A DNA stretch of 64,000 nucleotides from Bacteroidota bacterium (GCA_017860295.1 JAFNAS010000008.1:1-64000); one strand, 5' to 3'; shown: positions 27,177-37,002, counted from the stretch's first letter. Translations and numbers: made by a program. The notes: generated from the sequence alone by a model not told the origin.

Positions 27177-27776
27177 TTATTTATAGATAAGTACCCTTTC
27201 TTTTAATGGCTGAAACGGCTTTTCGTCTGGCTCAAATGTCGGCTTGCCGAAAGGCATCTGAGCTATCAGTTTCCACGATGCGGCAACGTGCCACTCTTTT
27301 TTTACCTCTTCTTCAATCAGTTCGGTATAGTGTTGTAGCGAAGCGCCGAATCCTTCAGCTTCCAAACTGCTCCAGACTACAAACTGATGCATACCATTCG
27401 ATTGTTGCGACCACACGGGGAAGTTATGTGCATACGGGGGATATTGATTCTGTAAAGCATCAATTACATTGTTGTCTTCGAAAAAAAGAACCGTGCCGTA
27501 CCCATTACCGAACGAATTGATTTTTTCTTCGGTTGCTCCGAAGTTTTCAGCAGGTACGATCTTTCTCAAGATTTCTTTGGTCATACTCCAGAGCTTGTTG
27601 TGTTGAGCTCCCAGCAACAATATCACTCGTGCACTTTGGGAATTAAATGCCGAAGGGGTATACTTTACAGCATGCTCGATTATTTCTTTAATTTTTTCGT
27701 CCGAAACGACAGCCTCTTTACCGATACCGTAATAGGAACGTCTTTGTTCAACGGTTGTATAAAAATCTTTGGTCAT
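27177..27776 (-). CDS. Nitroreductase family FMN oxidoreductase
   Basis: A 199-residue flavoprotein of the nitroreductase superfamily. The FMN-binding opening RRSYYGIGKE near residues 12-21 and the segment KYTPSAFNSQSARVILLLG near 38-56 are the standard motifs; NGMHQFVVWSSLEAEGFGAS near 127-146 and WKLIAQMPFGKP near 168-179 complete the family pattern. These enzymes reduce nitro compounds or quinones with NAD(P)H; the physiological substrate is unknown. It resembles the small fungal/bacterial Frm2-like branch. A terminator follows; the slipin gene on the same strand lies 147 bases upstream. Confidence 0.93.
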   Translation of the reverse strand: MTKDFYTTVEQRRSYYGIGKEAVVSDEKIKEIIEHAVKYTPSAFNSQSARVILLLGAQHNKLWSMTKEILRKIVPAENFGATEEKINSFGNGYGTVLFFEDNNVIDALQNQYPPYAHNFPVWSQQSNGMHQFVVWSSLEAEGFGASLQHYTELIEEEVKKEWHVAASWKLIAQMPFGKPTFEPDEKPFQPLKERVLIYK

Positions 27777-27922
27777 AATAATATTCGTTTTGTAGTTTAT
27801 GTTTTACAAAAGTAATATCAGAAAGGTGTTTTTGGTAACAATTTCGGACATTTTATGAATAAGAATATGGATGAATAATCGATTCAAGAAGCTCTGTGCT
27901 TCAATTCAAAGAAAGCATAGCA

Positions 27923-28858
27923 TCAATAAACGATGTCACTAATCCCTTCTTTGCCAGCTTGATCCTGCTCTTTCTGCTTGTCTTGTTGTATTGATTTGGT
28001 CAGAGCTATTGTTCCCGCCAAGCCGCCCAAACTCATGGTTTCGATAGCCGAACTGGGAACCACCACAATGGTCGAGTTTGTTTTCAATCCTTCGTATAAC
28101 ATATTCATGGCGCGCAGGTGGAAAGCTGTCGGGTTATTGGCATAGGTTTTTGATGCCTCTTCAAATTTGCTGGCAATTTGCCGTTCCGAATCGCCCAGAA
28201 TCACCCTGGCTTGTCGTTCGCGTTCGGCCTGTGCTTGCATCGACATGGCGGCTTCAAGTCCCTGAGGAATCAAGACATCTTTCACTTCAACGGAAATAAC
28301 ATTGATTCCCCATGGCTCGGTGCGTTCGTCAATAATATTGCGCAGGAGCACACTGATCTTTTCACGTCCTTCCAGCATATCCGACAACATAGTTTTGCCT
28401 ATTACGTCGCGCAGGGCGGTTTGTGATGCCCAGCTGATGGCACTGTAATAGTCGGCTACATCAATGGCCGCCTTTTTCGGATCTACCACTTTCCAGAACA
28501 ACACGGCATCCACATCCACAGGAACGGTATCTTTGGTAAGCGTTTTCTCGGCCTTAAACGAGGTGCTGATAACGCGAATATCTATCCAGTAGGGGATATA
28601 GTCAATAATTGGGATGATAAAGAAAATTCCCGGACCACGCAGGGCTTGAAACTTACCCAATCGTAACACCACGGCACGATCCCACTGATTGGCAACTTTG
28701 GTGGCCCAAGCAACAAAAATAGCCACAATAAGACTGATTACTAAAATAATATGACTTGCCGATGCACTCATGTCGTTGCTGACCAGCAAAGCAAGTCCGG
28801 TACCGAAGAGTACCACGAGGGAAAAAAATAATGCAGCCATAGAACTTCCGGTTTTCAT
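27923..28858 (-). CDS. Slipin (stomatin/prohibitin-like SPFH membrane protein)
   Basis: A 311-residue SPFH/band 7 protein. Two hydrophobic segments at about residues 7-26 and 33-52 anchor it to the membrane; the SPFH domain follows (WDRAVVLRLGKFQALRGPG near 58-76, and VSVEVKDVLIPQGLEAAMSM near 205-224), then a charged helical stretch RQARVILGDSERQIASKFEE. Slipins assemble into membrane microdomain scaffolds and are usually next to an NfeD protease gene; no nfeD is seen here. Start is the ATG at 28858; a -7-like TAAATTTG reads on the minus strand at 28892-28899. Confidence 0.93.
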   Translation of the reverse strand: MKTGSSMAALFFSLVVLFGTGLALLVSNDMSASASHIILVISLIVAIFVAWATKVANQWDRAVVLRLGKFQALRGPGIFFIIPIIDYIPYWIDIRVISTSFKAEKTLTKDTVPVDVDAVLFWKVVDPKKAAIDVADYYSAISWASQTALRDVIGKTMLSDMLEGREKISVLLRNIIDERTEPWGINVISVEVKDVLIPQGLEAAMSMQAQAERERQARVILGDSERQIASKFEEASKTYANNPTAFHLRAMNMLYEGLKTNSTIVVVPSSAIETMSLGGLAGTIALTKSIQQDKQKEQDQAGKEGISDIVY

Positions 28859-29105
28859 CGTAATTATAAATTAAAGAGTTTAGAATATCGTACAAATTTA
28901 AGATGCTAATTTGCAAAATGTTATTATGTGGGTAATTAATTTACAGTTTGATCTTATTGTCTCCGAAATATCGGTTTTGTTTTAATAAAAATTCGCGCTA
29001 GCATATTATTAAGTATTTTTAATAATTTAATCGTCATGGATTTTTGTACTTTAATTGTGTTATACTTACAGTGCCATTGAGCGGTTGTCTTAAAGTCTAT
29101 TTACC

Positions 29106-29237
29106 ATGAAAATAAGTAATTGTCGTTATGCGGATGATTTTTGCCTCGTTTGCGAATCTGAAATGAATTCTATTTGCAGAGGTACGCGAGAAAGTGATGA
29201 TCGGATTGTTCTGTTTTTTATAGGGTATTACTTATGA
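29106..29237 (+). CDS. Possible 43-codon leader ORF overlapping the ECF sigma gene
   Basis: An ORF starting at the ATG 29106-29108 encodes 43 residues (beginning MKISNCRYADDFCLVCESEM, four Cys) and ends with TGA at 29235-29237, overlapping the sigma-factor ATG at 29234 as ATGA. That overlap is the classic arrangement for translational coupling. The peptide has no family I recognise and could be a chance frame. The preceding bases 28859-29105 hold no gene. Confidence 0.3.
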   Translation: MKISNCRYADDFCLVCESEMNSICRGTRESDDRIVLFFIGYYL

Positions 29238-29827
29238 ATGACGAAATTAACCACGACCTTTTTTTGCTTGAACGACTTAAAAAAGGAGATGTAACCTGTT
29301 TTGAAGTCCTTTATTCAAAATATAGCGGACGATTATATAATTTTGTTTTGAATCTTTCTAAAGGCGATTGTTACCTTGCAGAAGAGATAGTCCAAAATGT
29401 ATTTGTTAAAATTTGGGAAATTCATCCGCACATTCGTACCGAAGGATCGTTTAATTCATTTTTGTTCACCGTTGGACGAAATATGTTCCTGAATGTTGTT
29501 AAAAGTCGCGTACAGGAATCTCTTTATCATGATTATCTTATTGAAAATGAGATTGTACTTGATAATTCGGTGGAAAAAGAGGTCGAATTCAAGATGCTCG
29601 AGGAACAAATTAATAAGCTGATAGATCAATTACCACCTGCTCGACGGAATGTTTATATTCTGAGTAAAGTGAAACACCTGTCAAACAAAGAAATTGCTGC
29701 ACTATTAGATATCTCAGAGAATACTGTTGAATCTCAGTTAAATAAAGCCACTCATTTTATACGTCAGCAGTTAACACCTTATTGTGAGGTGGTAGTATTT
29801 GCTCTGCTTGTTTTTTATGCGAGTTAA
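29234..29827 (+). CDS. ECF-type RNA polymerase sigma factor
   Basis: A 197-residue sigma-70 family ECF factor. Region 2 covers about residues 24-92 (FEVLYSKYSGRLYNFVLNLS, then EEIVQNVFVKIWE), and region 4 covers about 127-180 with HTH LSNKEIAALLDISENTVESQ. It directly precedes a FecR anti-sigma gene and a SusC gene with an STN domain, the standard arrangement for trans-envelope signalling that controls a polysaccharide-utilisation locus. The C-terminal end (CEVVVFALLVFYAS) is hydrophobic, which is common in Bacteroidota ECF factors. Confidence 0.95.
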   Translation: MNDEINHDLFLLERLKKGDVTCFEVLYSKYSGRLYNFVLNLSKGDCYLAEEIVQNVFVKIWEIHPHIRTEGSFNSFLFTVGRNMFLNVVKSRVQESLYHDYLIENEIVLDNSVEKEVEFKMLEEQINKLIDQLPPARRNVYILSKVKHLSNKEIAALLDISENTVESQLNKATHFIRQQLTPYCEVVVFALLVFYAS

Positions 29828-29924
29828 AAATATTGAATTTATCTTCCCTGAATAAAGGTTTTGGGCAACAAAATTGTTTTATATAATGGAAGTAGATGGT
29901 TAACATGTCTATTGAAAATTACGG

Positions 29925-30938
29925 ATGGCAACAAATGACAACATAGAATTACTGGAACGTTATTTCGAAGGAAAAGCCAATCGGCAGGAAATTGAATTGC
30001 TTTTGCAGCGGATGAACAAACCTGAATTTGAACAAACGTCGATGAGAAAAAGATGGGATGAAACAAGCTTCACCATGAATCCGACAGTTCAGAAACAGAT
30101 TTTTGAAAATATTACCGCGATTGTTGCACCTAAACGATCATTGAATGTAAAGAAATGGATTGCCGTAGCTGCATCCATAGTCGTTTTATTAACCACCTCC
30201 CTATCTGTGTATCTGTTGCATCTGAATAGTCAAAATCTATTGTTGTCGGATATGAAATTTCAGGTGGAAAAGGGGCAAAAAGCATCGTTGATTTTACCTG
30301 ATGGTAGCAAAGTTTGGATCAATTCAGGATCTACATTGACTTACGGAAGTCGCTATAACCAGAAGGAACGTATTATAAATCTTGACGGAGAGGCATATTT
30401 TGAAGTTGCTCCTAATAAACGTGCTCCGTTTATTGTTCAAAGTCATGGATTCTCGGTGAAAGCGTTAGGTACTGCTTTTGATGTAAAAGCGTATGGCGAA
30501 GATAAACAATTTTCTACCGCTTTAGTGCATGGGAAAGTGGAAGTAAATGACGGTAATGAAAAATTATATTTGCGGCCTAATCAGAAAATTATTTATGATC
30601 GCGTTGCACGTCAAATGGTAAAACGAGATGTGGAAGACAGCAATATATATGCCAGCTGGAGAGATAATCAATTAGTCTTCGAATCGGAAACTTTTGAAAA
30701 TATAGCTCTTGTTTTAGAACGAAATTATAATGTAAAGCTCGTTTTTGAATCCGAATTTTTAAAAGGCTGTCATTATTCGGGTTCATTGGCCAATACAAGT
30801 CTTTCCAGTATTCTGCAAATATTTGCAGTGACTTCACCACTGTCATATAAAATTAAGGATTCTGTGATTTACTTATCGGAAAATACAAAAATGATACCCT
30901 ATTATGATGATGTAACAAGTAGAAATACAAACAAGTAA
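29925..30938 (+). CDS. FecR-family anti-sigma factor
   Basis: A 337-residue inner-membrane anti-sigma regulator. A cytoplasmic N-terminal part (1-80) includes ELLERYFEGKANRQEIE; one membrane segment is at about residues 80-100 (WIAVAASIVVLLTTSLSVYL); the periplasmic FecR domain follows with VEKGQKASLILPDGSKVWIN near 117-136 and GEAYFEVAPNKRAPFIV near 157-173; the C-terminal ~70 residues match the DUF4974 pattern (LVFESETFENIALVLERNYN). It receives the signal from the STN domain of the downstream SusC and releases the upstream sigma factor. It lies 97 bases after the sigma gene. Confidence 0.94.
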   Translation: MATNDNIELLERYFEGKANRQEIELLLQRMNKPEFEQTSMRKRWDETSFTMNPTVQKQIFENITAIVAPKRSLNVKKWIAVAASIVVLLTTSLSVYLLHLNSQNLLLSDMKFQVEKGQKASLILPDGSKVWINSGSTLTYGSRYNQKERIINLDGEAYFEVAPNKRAPFIVQSHGFSVKALGTAFDVKAYGEDKQFSTALVHGKVEVNDGNEKLYLRPNQKIIYDRVARQMVKRDVEDSNIYASWRDNQLVFESETFENIALVLERNYNVKLVFESEFLKGCHYSGSLANTSLSSILQIFAVTSPLSYKIKDSVIYLSENTKMIPYYDDVTSRNTNK

Positions 30939-31007
30939 AGAGCTTAATAGTAAGACCTTAAAATTAATTTTATGACCAACACAAGTTGACCCTTCTTCCC
31001 CCAAAAA

Positions 31008-31037
31008 AAGGTGGAACAGCTATTGCTATACCACCTT
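31008..31037 (+). terminator. Hairpin between fecR and susC
   Basis: AAGGTGG (31008-31014) pairs with CCACCTT (31031-31037), with AGC/GCT pairing inside, followed by a T-run at 31050-31054. It would separate the regulatory genes from the structural genes. Confidence 0.55.
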
Positions 31038-31118
31038 CCCAATAATGATTTTTTAATTCAGGTGCAAACATCACCACAATAAATGCACCTAAGTGTCATC
31101 ATTTAACTCAACAAAAGT

Positions 31119-34100
31119 ATGAAAATTACGATGAAAAACAATTTACTACGAAGTAAAAAAAATTGTTTACGTCTTTTATGCCTTGCGACTCTTGTTTTTT
31201 GTGTCGGAACTACGGCATTTTCGCAAGTAACATTAGATGTAAAGGACAAGCCTATACGGCAAATTTTGAAAATGATTGAAAAATCTACGGAATATAAATT
31301 CTTTTACAATGATGATTTTTCTGCACTTAATACCAAAACTTCCATCAATGTCAATAATGTTCCCGTTGATCATGCGTTGAAAATAATATTCAATGGAAGC
31401 GGTATTTCTTGGAAGAAAAAAAGCGATAATCTAATTGTGCTTACACCTTCTAAGGTAATAGAAAAAGAAAGCGCACCAGCCACAGGCGGACAAAAGCGTA
31501 TTTCAGGTACGGTTATCGATGCCAATACTGGTGAAACACTGCCCGGTGTGAACATTGTTATAGAGGGATTAAAAACCGGGGTTATTTCAGATCTTGATGG
31601 AAAATTTTCGCTTGAAGTACCAAGTTCTTCCTCCATGCTGGTTTTTTCGTTTGTCGGATACGAAAATCAGCGAGTGGCTGCTAATAAAACAAATCCACTG
31701 AAAGTAACCTTATCTCCCGACATTAAAAAATTAGATGAAGTAGTAGTGGTTGGGTATGGAACAATGAAAAAATCGGATTTAACCGGATCTGTCTCTTCAA
31801 TAAGTAGCGATCATTTTCAAATTGGATCGGGTTTAACGGCTCAACAGATTATGAAAGGTTCTATATCCGGCGTGAATATCAGTCAAAATTCGGGTAAACC
31901 GGGAGGTTCTAATACGATCCGTGTTCGTGGTGGTACCTCAATTTCTGCTTCTAACGAACCGTTGTATGTTATTGATGGTGTGCCTATTTCAACCTCAGCA
32001 GGTGTAAGCTCTTCCAAACTGAGCAGTACTACCGACTATTTCGATGAAGAGGCTGTCGATCCATTGTCAAGTCTTAACCCTAACGATATCGAATCAATTA
32101 ATATTTTGAAAGATGCTTCGTCAACGGCCATCTACGGTTCGCGTGGTGCCAATGGTGTCGTTATGATTACTACAAAACGAGGTAAAGCCGGCAAGACGCA
32201 AATTGATTATGTTTTCAATACAGGTATTTCTAAAGCATCAAAACAGCTCGACGTATTGACCGGAGATGAATATCGCGCTATTGTCAATAAGCTTGGTTTG
32301 ACATTAGACGATAAAGGGGATAATGCCAATTGGCAAGATCGTATCGAGCGTACAGCCATATCGACAAGCCATTTTTTGTCGATGACAAGTGGTAGTGAAA
32401 AAAGTAATTATCGTGTATCGTTGGGTTATAGCGATCAGCAAGGTGTAATCAAAGCTTCGGATGTTACCAACTTTAACAGTCGTATAAATCTTACTCATCT
32501 TGAACTTGACGGTAAACTGAAAGTAGATGTGAATATGAGTTATGGTCAGCAAATAACGAATCAGGCTCCCGTGTCAAATACCGTAGGTAGTGAAATGGGA
32601 AGTTGTATTCTTTATGAGGCGTATGTTTTCAATCCAACTTATCCGGTTCGAGATGCAAGTGGAAGTTATTATAATGTAGCACCTTATCGAGTAAATCCAG
32701 TATCTTATACAACGGATATTCTTGATAAGAGAACAAGTACAAAGTTCTTGGGAAATATCAGCGCTTCGTACAATTTCGTCAAACCGTTTACTTTTCAGGT
32801 TAATGGCGGTTATAACTCCAATGTGGTGGATCGTAATTCCTATATTTCGAAAAGCAATTTGTTGGGGAACGGCTACAACGGTTATGTAAGTATGCAAAAA
32901 TTGGATAATTACAGTAAGTTGCTCGAAACAATCCTAAAGTACAATCAGAAGTTTGGCAAGCATGGAATTGACGCCATGGCCGGTTATTCTTATCAGTATT
33001 TCTTTGATGAAGGTGGGCTTGAAAGCGCATCCGGATTTGTTTCCGATGAGTTTAAATGGTACAAAATAAATGCGGCTACAACAATTTATATTCCCACAAG
33101 CTATGCCCAGTGCAACAAGCTGATTTCGATGTATGGGCGTGCCAATTATAATTATGATGATCGATACCTGCTTACTGCAACTCTTCGTCGGGACGGATCC
33201 AGCCGTTTTGGGAGCAATAACAAATGGGGACTATTCCCGTCGGCAGCTTTTTCATGGCGGGTTTCTCAGGAGAAATTCTATAAAAGCGATTTGCTATCCG
33301 ACTTAAAGGTACGTGCCAGCTATGGCGTTACAGGTAGTCAGGAAATTGGAAACTATCAATCTATGAATACACTTGGGGCAAATGGTTCATATTATATTGT
33401 TGGCTCTTCAAAGGTTACCGTTATCATGCCTCAGCAATATTCTAACCCTGATTTGAAATGGGAACAGACCGCTCAGTCGGATATTGGTATTGATTTCGGT
33501 TTATTTAAAGGGCGTATTCAGGGTAATTTAGATTGGTACTATAAGAAGACTTCCGATTTGTTGCTTTCTGTTGATGTGCCTTCTCCTTCCTATATTTCAA
33601 CACAAATTGCCAATGTAGGTTCCGTTCGCAATACCGGTGTGGAATTGACATTGAATTCCGACTTGATTCGTTCTAAAAATTTCGGATGGTCAGCTAATGT
33701 CAACGTTAGCCACAACAGCAATAAAGTATTGAGCCTGAGTAATGATAAGTGGGTTGGTAAAAACATACAGTTTGCACCTTGCCAGGGTCAGGGTCTCTCC
33801 GGTTCTTATTCTCAATTGATTACTCCGGGTCAACCTTTAGGTACGTTTTATGGGAAAAAATTTATCGGTTTCGACAGCAATGGCATGGAACAATATGCCA
33901 ACAATGGAACAAGCCAAGTTATCGGTTGCGCACAACCTGATTTAAGTTATGGCTTCGGTACCAATTTGAGTTACAAAAATTGGTCATTGTCGATGAACTT
34001 TCATGGAACTATCGGAAACGACATCTATAACTGTACACGCAACAATCAGGCCTATTTAAGCAATTTGCCGGGTCGTAACGTTTTCGAAGAGGCTGTTACA

Positions 34101-34397
34101 AGTGGAGTAAGTCGTAGTCAGGCAAAAGTTTACTCGTCACGATTTATTGAAGATGGATCGTTTCTTCGTATGGATAACCTGACGATAGGTTATGATTTCA
34201 ACATTAAAAAAACGTTCTTATCTCATGCACGTGCTTATGTCACTGCTCAAAATCTATTCTGTCTGACACATTATACCGGTCTCGATCCGGAAGTAAATTC
34301 CGAAATATCAAGTACCGGAACTGCACCTCTTGGAGTAGACTATTTGAGCTATCCTAAAGCAAGGACATATAGTCTTGGCATTAATGTATCATTCTAA
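31119..34397 (+). CDS. SusC/RagA-type TonB-linked outer-membrane receptor with STN signalling domain
   Basis: Glycan importer of the outer membrane, energised by TonB, 1092 residues. Order: signal peptide ending near FSQ (about residue 36); STN domain about 38-90 (VKDKPIRQILKMIEKSTEYK); carboxypeptidase-regulatory-like beta sandwich about 125-205 (ISGTVIDANTGETLPGVNIV); TonB box and plug from about 205 (DEVVVVGYGTMKKSDLTGSV); then a 22-strand barrel ending in the aromatic C-terminus NVSF. The STN domain is present only in receptors that signal through FecR/ECF pairs, matching the two genes upstream. An internal ATG at 31131 is an alternative start. SusD follows 11 bases later. Confidence 0.97.
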   Translation: MKITMKNNLLRSKKNCLRLLCLATLVFCVGTTAFSQVTLDVKDKPIRQILKMIEKSTEYKFFYNDDFSALNTKTSINVNNVPVDHALKIIFNGSGISWKKKSDNLIVLTPSKVIEKESAPATGGQKRISGTVIDANTGETLPGVNIVIEGLKTGVISDLDGKFSLEVPSSSSMLVFSFVGYENQRVAANKTNPLKVTLSPDIKKLDEVVVVGYGTMKKSDLTGSVSSISSDHFQIGSGLTAQQIMKGSISGVNISQNSGKPGGSNTIRVRGGTSISASNEPLYVIDGVPISTSAGVSSSKLSSTTDYFDEEAVDPLSSLNPNDIESINILKDASSTAIYGSRGANGVVMITTKRGKAGKTQIDYVFNTGISKASKQLDVLTGDEYRAIVNKLGLTLDDKGDNANWQDRIERTAISTSHFLSMTSGSEKSNYRVSLGYSDQQGVIKASDVTNFNSRINLTHLELDGKLKVDVNMSYGQQITNQAPVSNTVGSEMGSCILYEAYVFNPTYPVRDASGSYYNVAPYRVNPVSYTTDILDKRTSTKFLGNISASYNFVKPFTFQVNGGYNSNVVDRNSYISKSNLLGNGYNGYVSMQKLDNYSKLLETILKYNQKFGKHGIDAMAGYSYQYFFDEGGLESASGFVSDEFKWYKINAATTIYIPTSYAQCNKLISMYGRANYNYDDRYLLTATLRRDGSSRFGSNNKWGLFPSAAFSWRVSQEKFYKSDLLSDLKVRASYGVTGSQEIGNYQSMNTLGANGSYYIVGSSKVTVIMPQQYSNPDLKWEQTAQSDIGIDFGLFKGRIQGNLDWYYKKTSDLLLSVDVPSPSYISTQIANVGSVRNTGVELTLNSDLIRSKNFGWSANVNVSHNSNKVLSLSNDKWVGKNIQFAPCQGQGLSGSYSQLITPGQPLGTFYGKKFIGFDSNGMEQYANNGTSQVIGCAQPDLSYGFGTNLSYKNWSLSMNFHGTIGNDIYNCTRNNQAYLSNLPGRNVFEEAVTSGVSRSQAKVYSSRFIEDGSFLRMDNLTIGYDFNIKKTFLSHARAYVTAQNLFCLTHYTGLDPEVNSEISSTGTAPLGVDYLSYPKARTYSLGINVSF

Positions 34398-34408
34398 AAT
34401 CGTTGACA

Positions 34409-35950
34409 ATGAAAACAAACAAAATTTTAATAGTACTATCGTGTGTGGGTTTGATTTTTGCATCGTGTACAAATTTGGATGAAACCACCTATGGACAGTT
34501 GTCTCCCACTACATACTATCAGAATGAGACCGAAGCTCTTTCCTCTGTTGCAGGGGTATATAGTCTTTTTGGTAATTTCTTTGCAGCCGGTGGCGATGGA
34601 TGGCGTTTCACAGAATACGGAACGGATGAGTTTTTTTGCCCCGGTAGAGCAAGCGGCGGCTGGTATGATGAGGGTGTCGATCAGGTAATGACGCATAAAT
34701 GTACGGCAAGTAATGGTCGAATGGTTACGGCATGGACAACCATCTTTCAGGAAATTGGCGCTGCCAATGCCGTATTGGCGAGTTTAGAGGCATCTCCGAA
34801 AGCAGCGGATTTCAAAGCCATGATTGCAGAGGTTAAGGCTTTACGGGCTTATGGCTATTACCGTGCTATGGATTGGTGGGGAAATGTACCTATCTGTACT
34901 ACGGCCAGAGTGGATGCAACCAACTTGCCTAAAACCAGTACGCGTGCTGAAGTTTATAAGTTTGTGGTGGATGAATTTACAGCGGCGGCAGCTGATCTGC
35001 CTTCTGTAACATCTGTTACCCGGTCGTCTTATTATCCACGTTTGACGAAAGAAGCTGTCTATACGGCTCTGGCTGAAGTCTATTTGAATGCAAAGATTTA
35101 TGCTGGAGAGGAACACTACAGTGACTGTCTGACAATGTGTAATAATGTAATTACTACCGGAGCTTATGCTTTGCAACCGAGTGTGGGGGCTTGTTTTTTG
35201 GCGACCAACGAGAATAATACGGAAGTTATTTCGGCTATTTCTATAGATCCAGCCAAAGGGGTAGGAGGCAATCAATACATTTTGTATGCACAGCCAGCCC
35301 TCGATCAAAAGAAATATGGTTTGGGATTTGGGCCTGCTAATGGTTATTGTTTTGACGACAAGGCTCTTCAACGTTACGAAACAGGTGACGCTCGCTTAAA
35401 ACTGCTTGAATATGGTCCTCAATACTATTTGGATGGTGTGACTCCGTTGACCAATACAAGTGGTGTGCAACTCAATTTAATTACATTGGTAGATGCAACC
35501 CGTATGGCTGCTGCCGATAATGAAGGTTATCGTGTGTTGAAATACTCACCTGTTGGTGCAACCTTTACCAGCTACAATGCTAACAACGATTATGTAATTG
35601 ATCGCTACTCTAATGTGTTGTTGATGAAAGCAGAAGCGTTGGTGCGTTTGGGGCAGGATTTAACTACGGCATTAAATCTCGTTAATCAGGTGCGTACACG
35701 AAGTAATTGTGCGGCTTGGACTTCAACTGACCTGACATTGGCAAATATCGAAAAAGAGCGTGCACGCGAATTTATCTGGGAAGGCAAGCGTAGGGCGGAT
35801 ATGATTCGTTTCGGTACATATTTTACAGATACATGGTTCTATAAACAGACTGTTGAAAGTCCGACCACAGATGCCTGGAGGGGTATTTATCCGATACCGG
35901 CTATTCAACTTACCAATAATCCGAATTTGACACAAAATCCTAACTATTAA
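34409..35950 (+). CDS. SusD/RagB-type glycan-binding lipoprotein
   Basis: Surface lid protein that caps the SusC channel and binds oligosaccharide. I start it at the ATG at 34409, which gives a lipoprotein signal with Cys20 in LIFASC; the frame can be opened by a TTG two codons earlier. About 513 residues with SusD features: QNETEALSSVAGVYSLF near 40, AEVKALRAYGYYRAMDWWGNVP near 143 in part, and the C-terminal KERAREFIWEGKRRADMIRF near 449 and YPIPAIQLTNNPNLTQNPNY at the end. A strong terminator follows the stop codon. Confidence 0.97.
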   Translation: MKTNKILIVLSCVGLIFASCTNLDETTYGQLSPTTYYQNETEALSSVAGVYSLFGNFFAAGGDGWRFTEYGTDEFFCPGRASGGWYDEGVDQVMTHKCTASNGRMVTAWTTIFQEIGAANAVLASLEASPKAADFKAMIAEVKALRAYGYYRAMDWWGNVPICTTARVDATNLPKTSTRAEVYKFVVDEFTAAAADLPSVTSVTRSSYYPRLTKEAVYTALAEVYLNAKIYAGEEHYSDCLTMCNNVITTGAYALQPSVGACFLATNENNTEVISAISIDPAKGVGGNQYILYAQPALDQKKYGLGFGPANGYCFDDKALQRYETGDARLKLLEYGPQYYLDGVTPLTNTSGVQLNLITLVDATRMAAADNEGYRVLKYSPVGATFTSYNANNDYVIDRYSNVLLMKAEALVRLGQDLTTALNLVNQVRTRSNCAAWTSTDLTLANIEKERAREFIWEGKRRADMIRFGTYFTDTWFYKQTVESPTTDAWRGIYPIPAIQLTNNPNLTQNPNY

Positions 35951-35961
35951 TTAGTCAACAG

Positions 35962-35996
35962 ATAGCAGGGACATATTGTCTACATGTCCCTGCTAT
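35962..35996 (+). terminator. Intrinsic terminator after susD
   Basis: A perfect 13-bp stem ATAGCAGGGACAT (35962-35974) with its complement at 35984-35996, followed by a T tract. The esterase gene that starts at 36016 may therefore depend on read-through or its own promoter. Confidence 0.8.
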
Positions 35997-36015
35997 TTTA
36001 CAAACTTATTTTTTT

Positions 36016-37002
36016 ATGCAAAAATCGACTATCCGCATGATGTTGGTTGCGTGGTGTGTATCTATTATACATACGTGTGTTTTTGCCGACTCCTTTCCGC
36101 GTGATACCAGTTATACTCCGACTCAGGCATGGAAGAATATATGCCGAAATTATCCAAATGCAAAGATCGTTCCTTCTGTAGTTCCTTCCAATGTGGAAGC
36201 TAAGTTCAATCTTGTATATGCTACATTGAAGAATACACCGTATGGAGATAGGAATTTGCATTTGGATATTTTTAAGCCGAAAAAAGAGGGTCGATTTCCT
36301 GCCTTGGTCATGATTCATGGAGGTGCGTGGCGATCGGGCAATAAAACGATGGAACATCCCATGGCCGAATCGGTTGCGGCCAAAGGATACGTTGCCATTC
36401 CGGTCGAGTATCGTTTGTCGCCCGAAGCGTTATATCCTCAGGCTGTTTACGATATTAAAGCGGCTATTCGCTGGATTAAGACCAATGCGGAAAAATATTC
36501 GATTGATACCACCCGTATTGCTATTGAAGGCAATTCAGCTGGCGGTCAGTTGGCAACTTTGGTCGGAATGACTAATGGCATCACCCAGTTTGAAGGGGTG
36601 GAGGGAATTACCATGGGTACGAGTAATGTACAGGCTGTGGTAGATATTGACGGCATCCCTGATTTCTTAGCTCCGGGATCTCTAAATTTGGTTCGTCAGT
36701 CCGATTCTCCCGATTGTGTATGGTTGGGCGGTTGTTATACCGAGAAACCGGACACATGGAAAGAGGCATCGTCCATTTTCTGGGTTGATAAACACTCCGT
36801 TCCCATTGTTTTTATTACCAGCTCTCAGCCTCGTTTTACGGCAGGAATGTCAGAAATGATTGATCTGTTGAAACAAAACGGAGTTTATTCGGAGCTGCAT
36901 AATATTGAGAATTCTCCACACACATTCTGGTTATATTCACCTTGGTTTTCTTCCACGGTCGACTATATGGTTTCCTTTTTAGATAAAGTTTTTAAGCATT
37001 AA
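36016..37002 (+). CDS. Secreted alpha/beta-hydrolase esterase (pectin locus)
   Basis: A 328-residue exported hydrolase with signal peptide (cleavage near residue 24). The oxyanion HGG is at 101-103, the nucleophile elbow GNSAGG has Ser174, and the catalytic His is probably H302 in SPHTF. The usual strand ending in an Asp is replaced by FITSSQPRFTAG near 266-277, so the acid residue is not obvious. It belongs to the BD-FAE/CE10-like group of carbohydrate esterases. Its place between SusD and a pectin methylesterase suggests removal of acetyl or other ester groups from pectin; that role is inference. A hairpin terminator follows at 37089. Confidence 0.85.
   Translation: MQKSTIRMMLVAWCVSIIHTCVFADSFPRDTSYTPTQAWKNICRNYPNAKIVPSVVPSNVEAKFNLVYATLKNTPYGDRNLHLDIFKPKKEGRFPALVMIHGGAWRSGNKTMEHPMAESVAAKGYVAIPVEYRLSPEALYPQAVYDIKAAIRWIKTNAEKYSIDTTRIAIEGNSAGGQLATLVGMTNGITQFEGVEGITMGTSNVQAVVDIDGIPDFLAPGSLNLVRQSDSPDCVWLGGCYTEKPDTWKEASSIFWVDKHSVPIVFITSSQPRFTAGMSEMIDLLKQNGVYSELHNIENSPHTFWLYSPWFSSTVDYMVSFLDKVFKH

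Noticed and set aside
26773-27186. 137-codon plus-strand frame upstream of the nitroreductase
   Set aside because: It runs through a strong bidirectional terminator and overlaps the end of the nitroreductase gene; composition is not protein-like.
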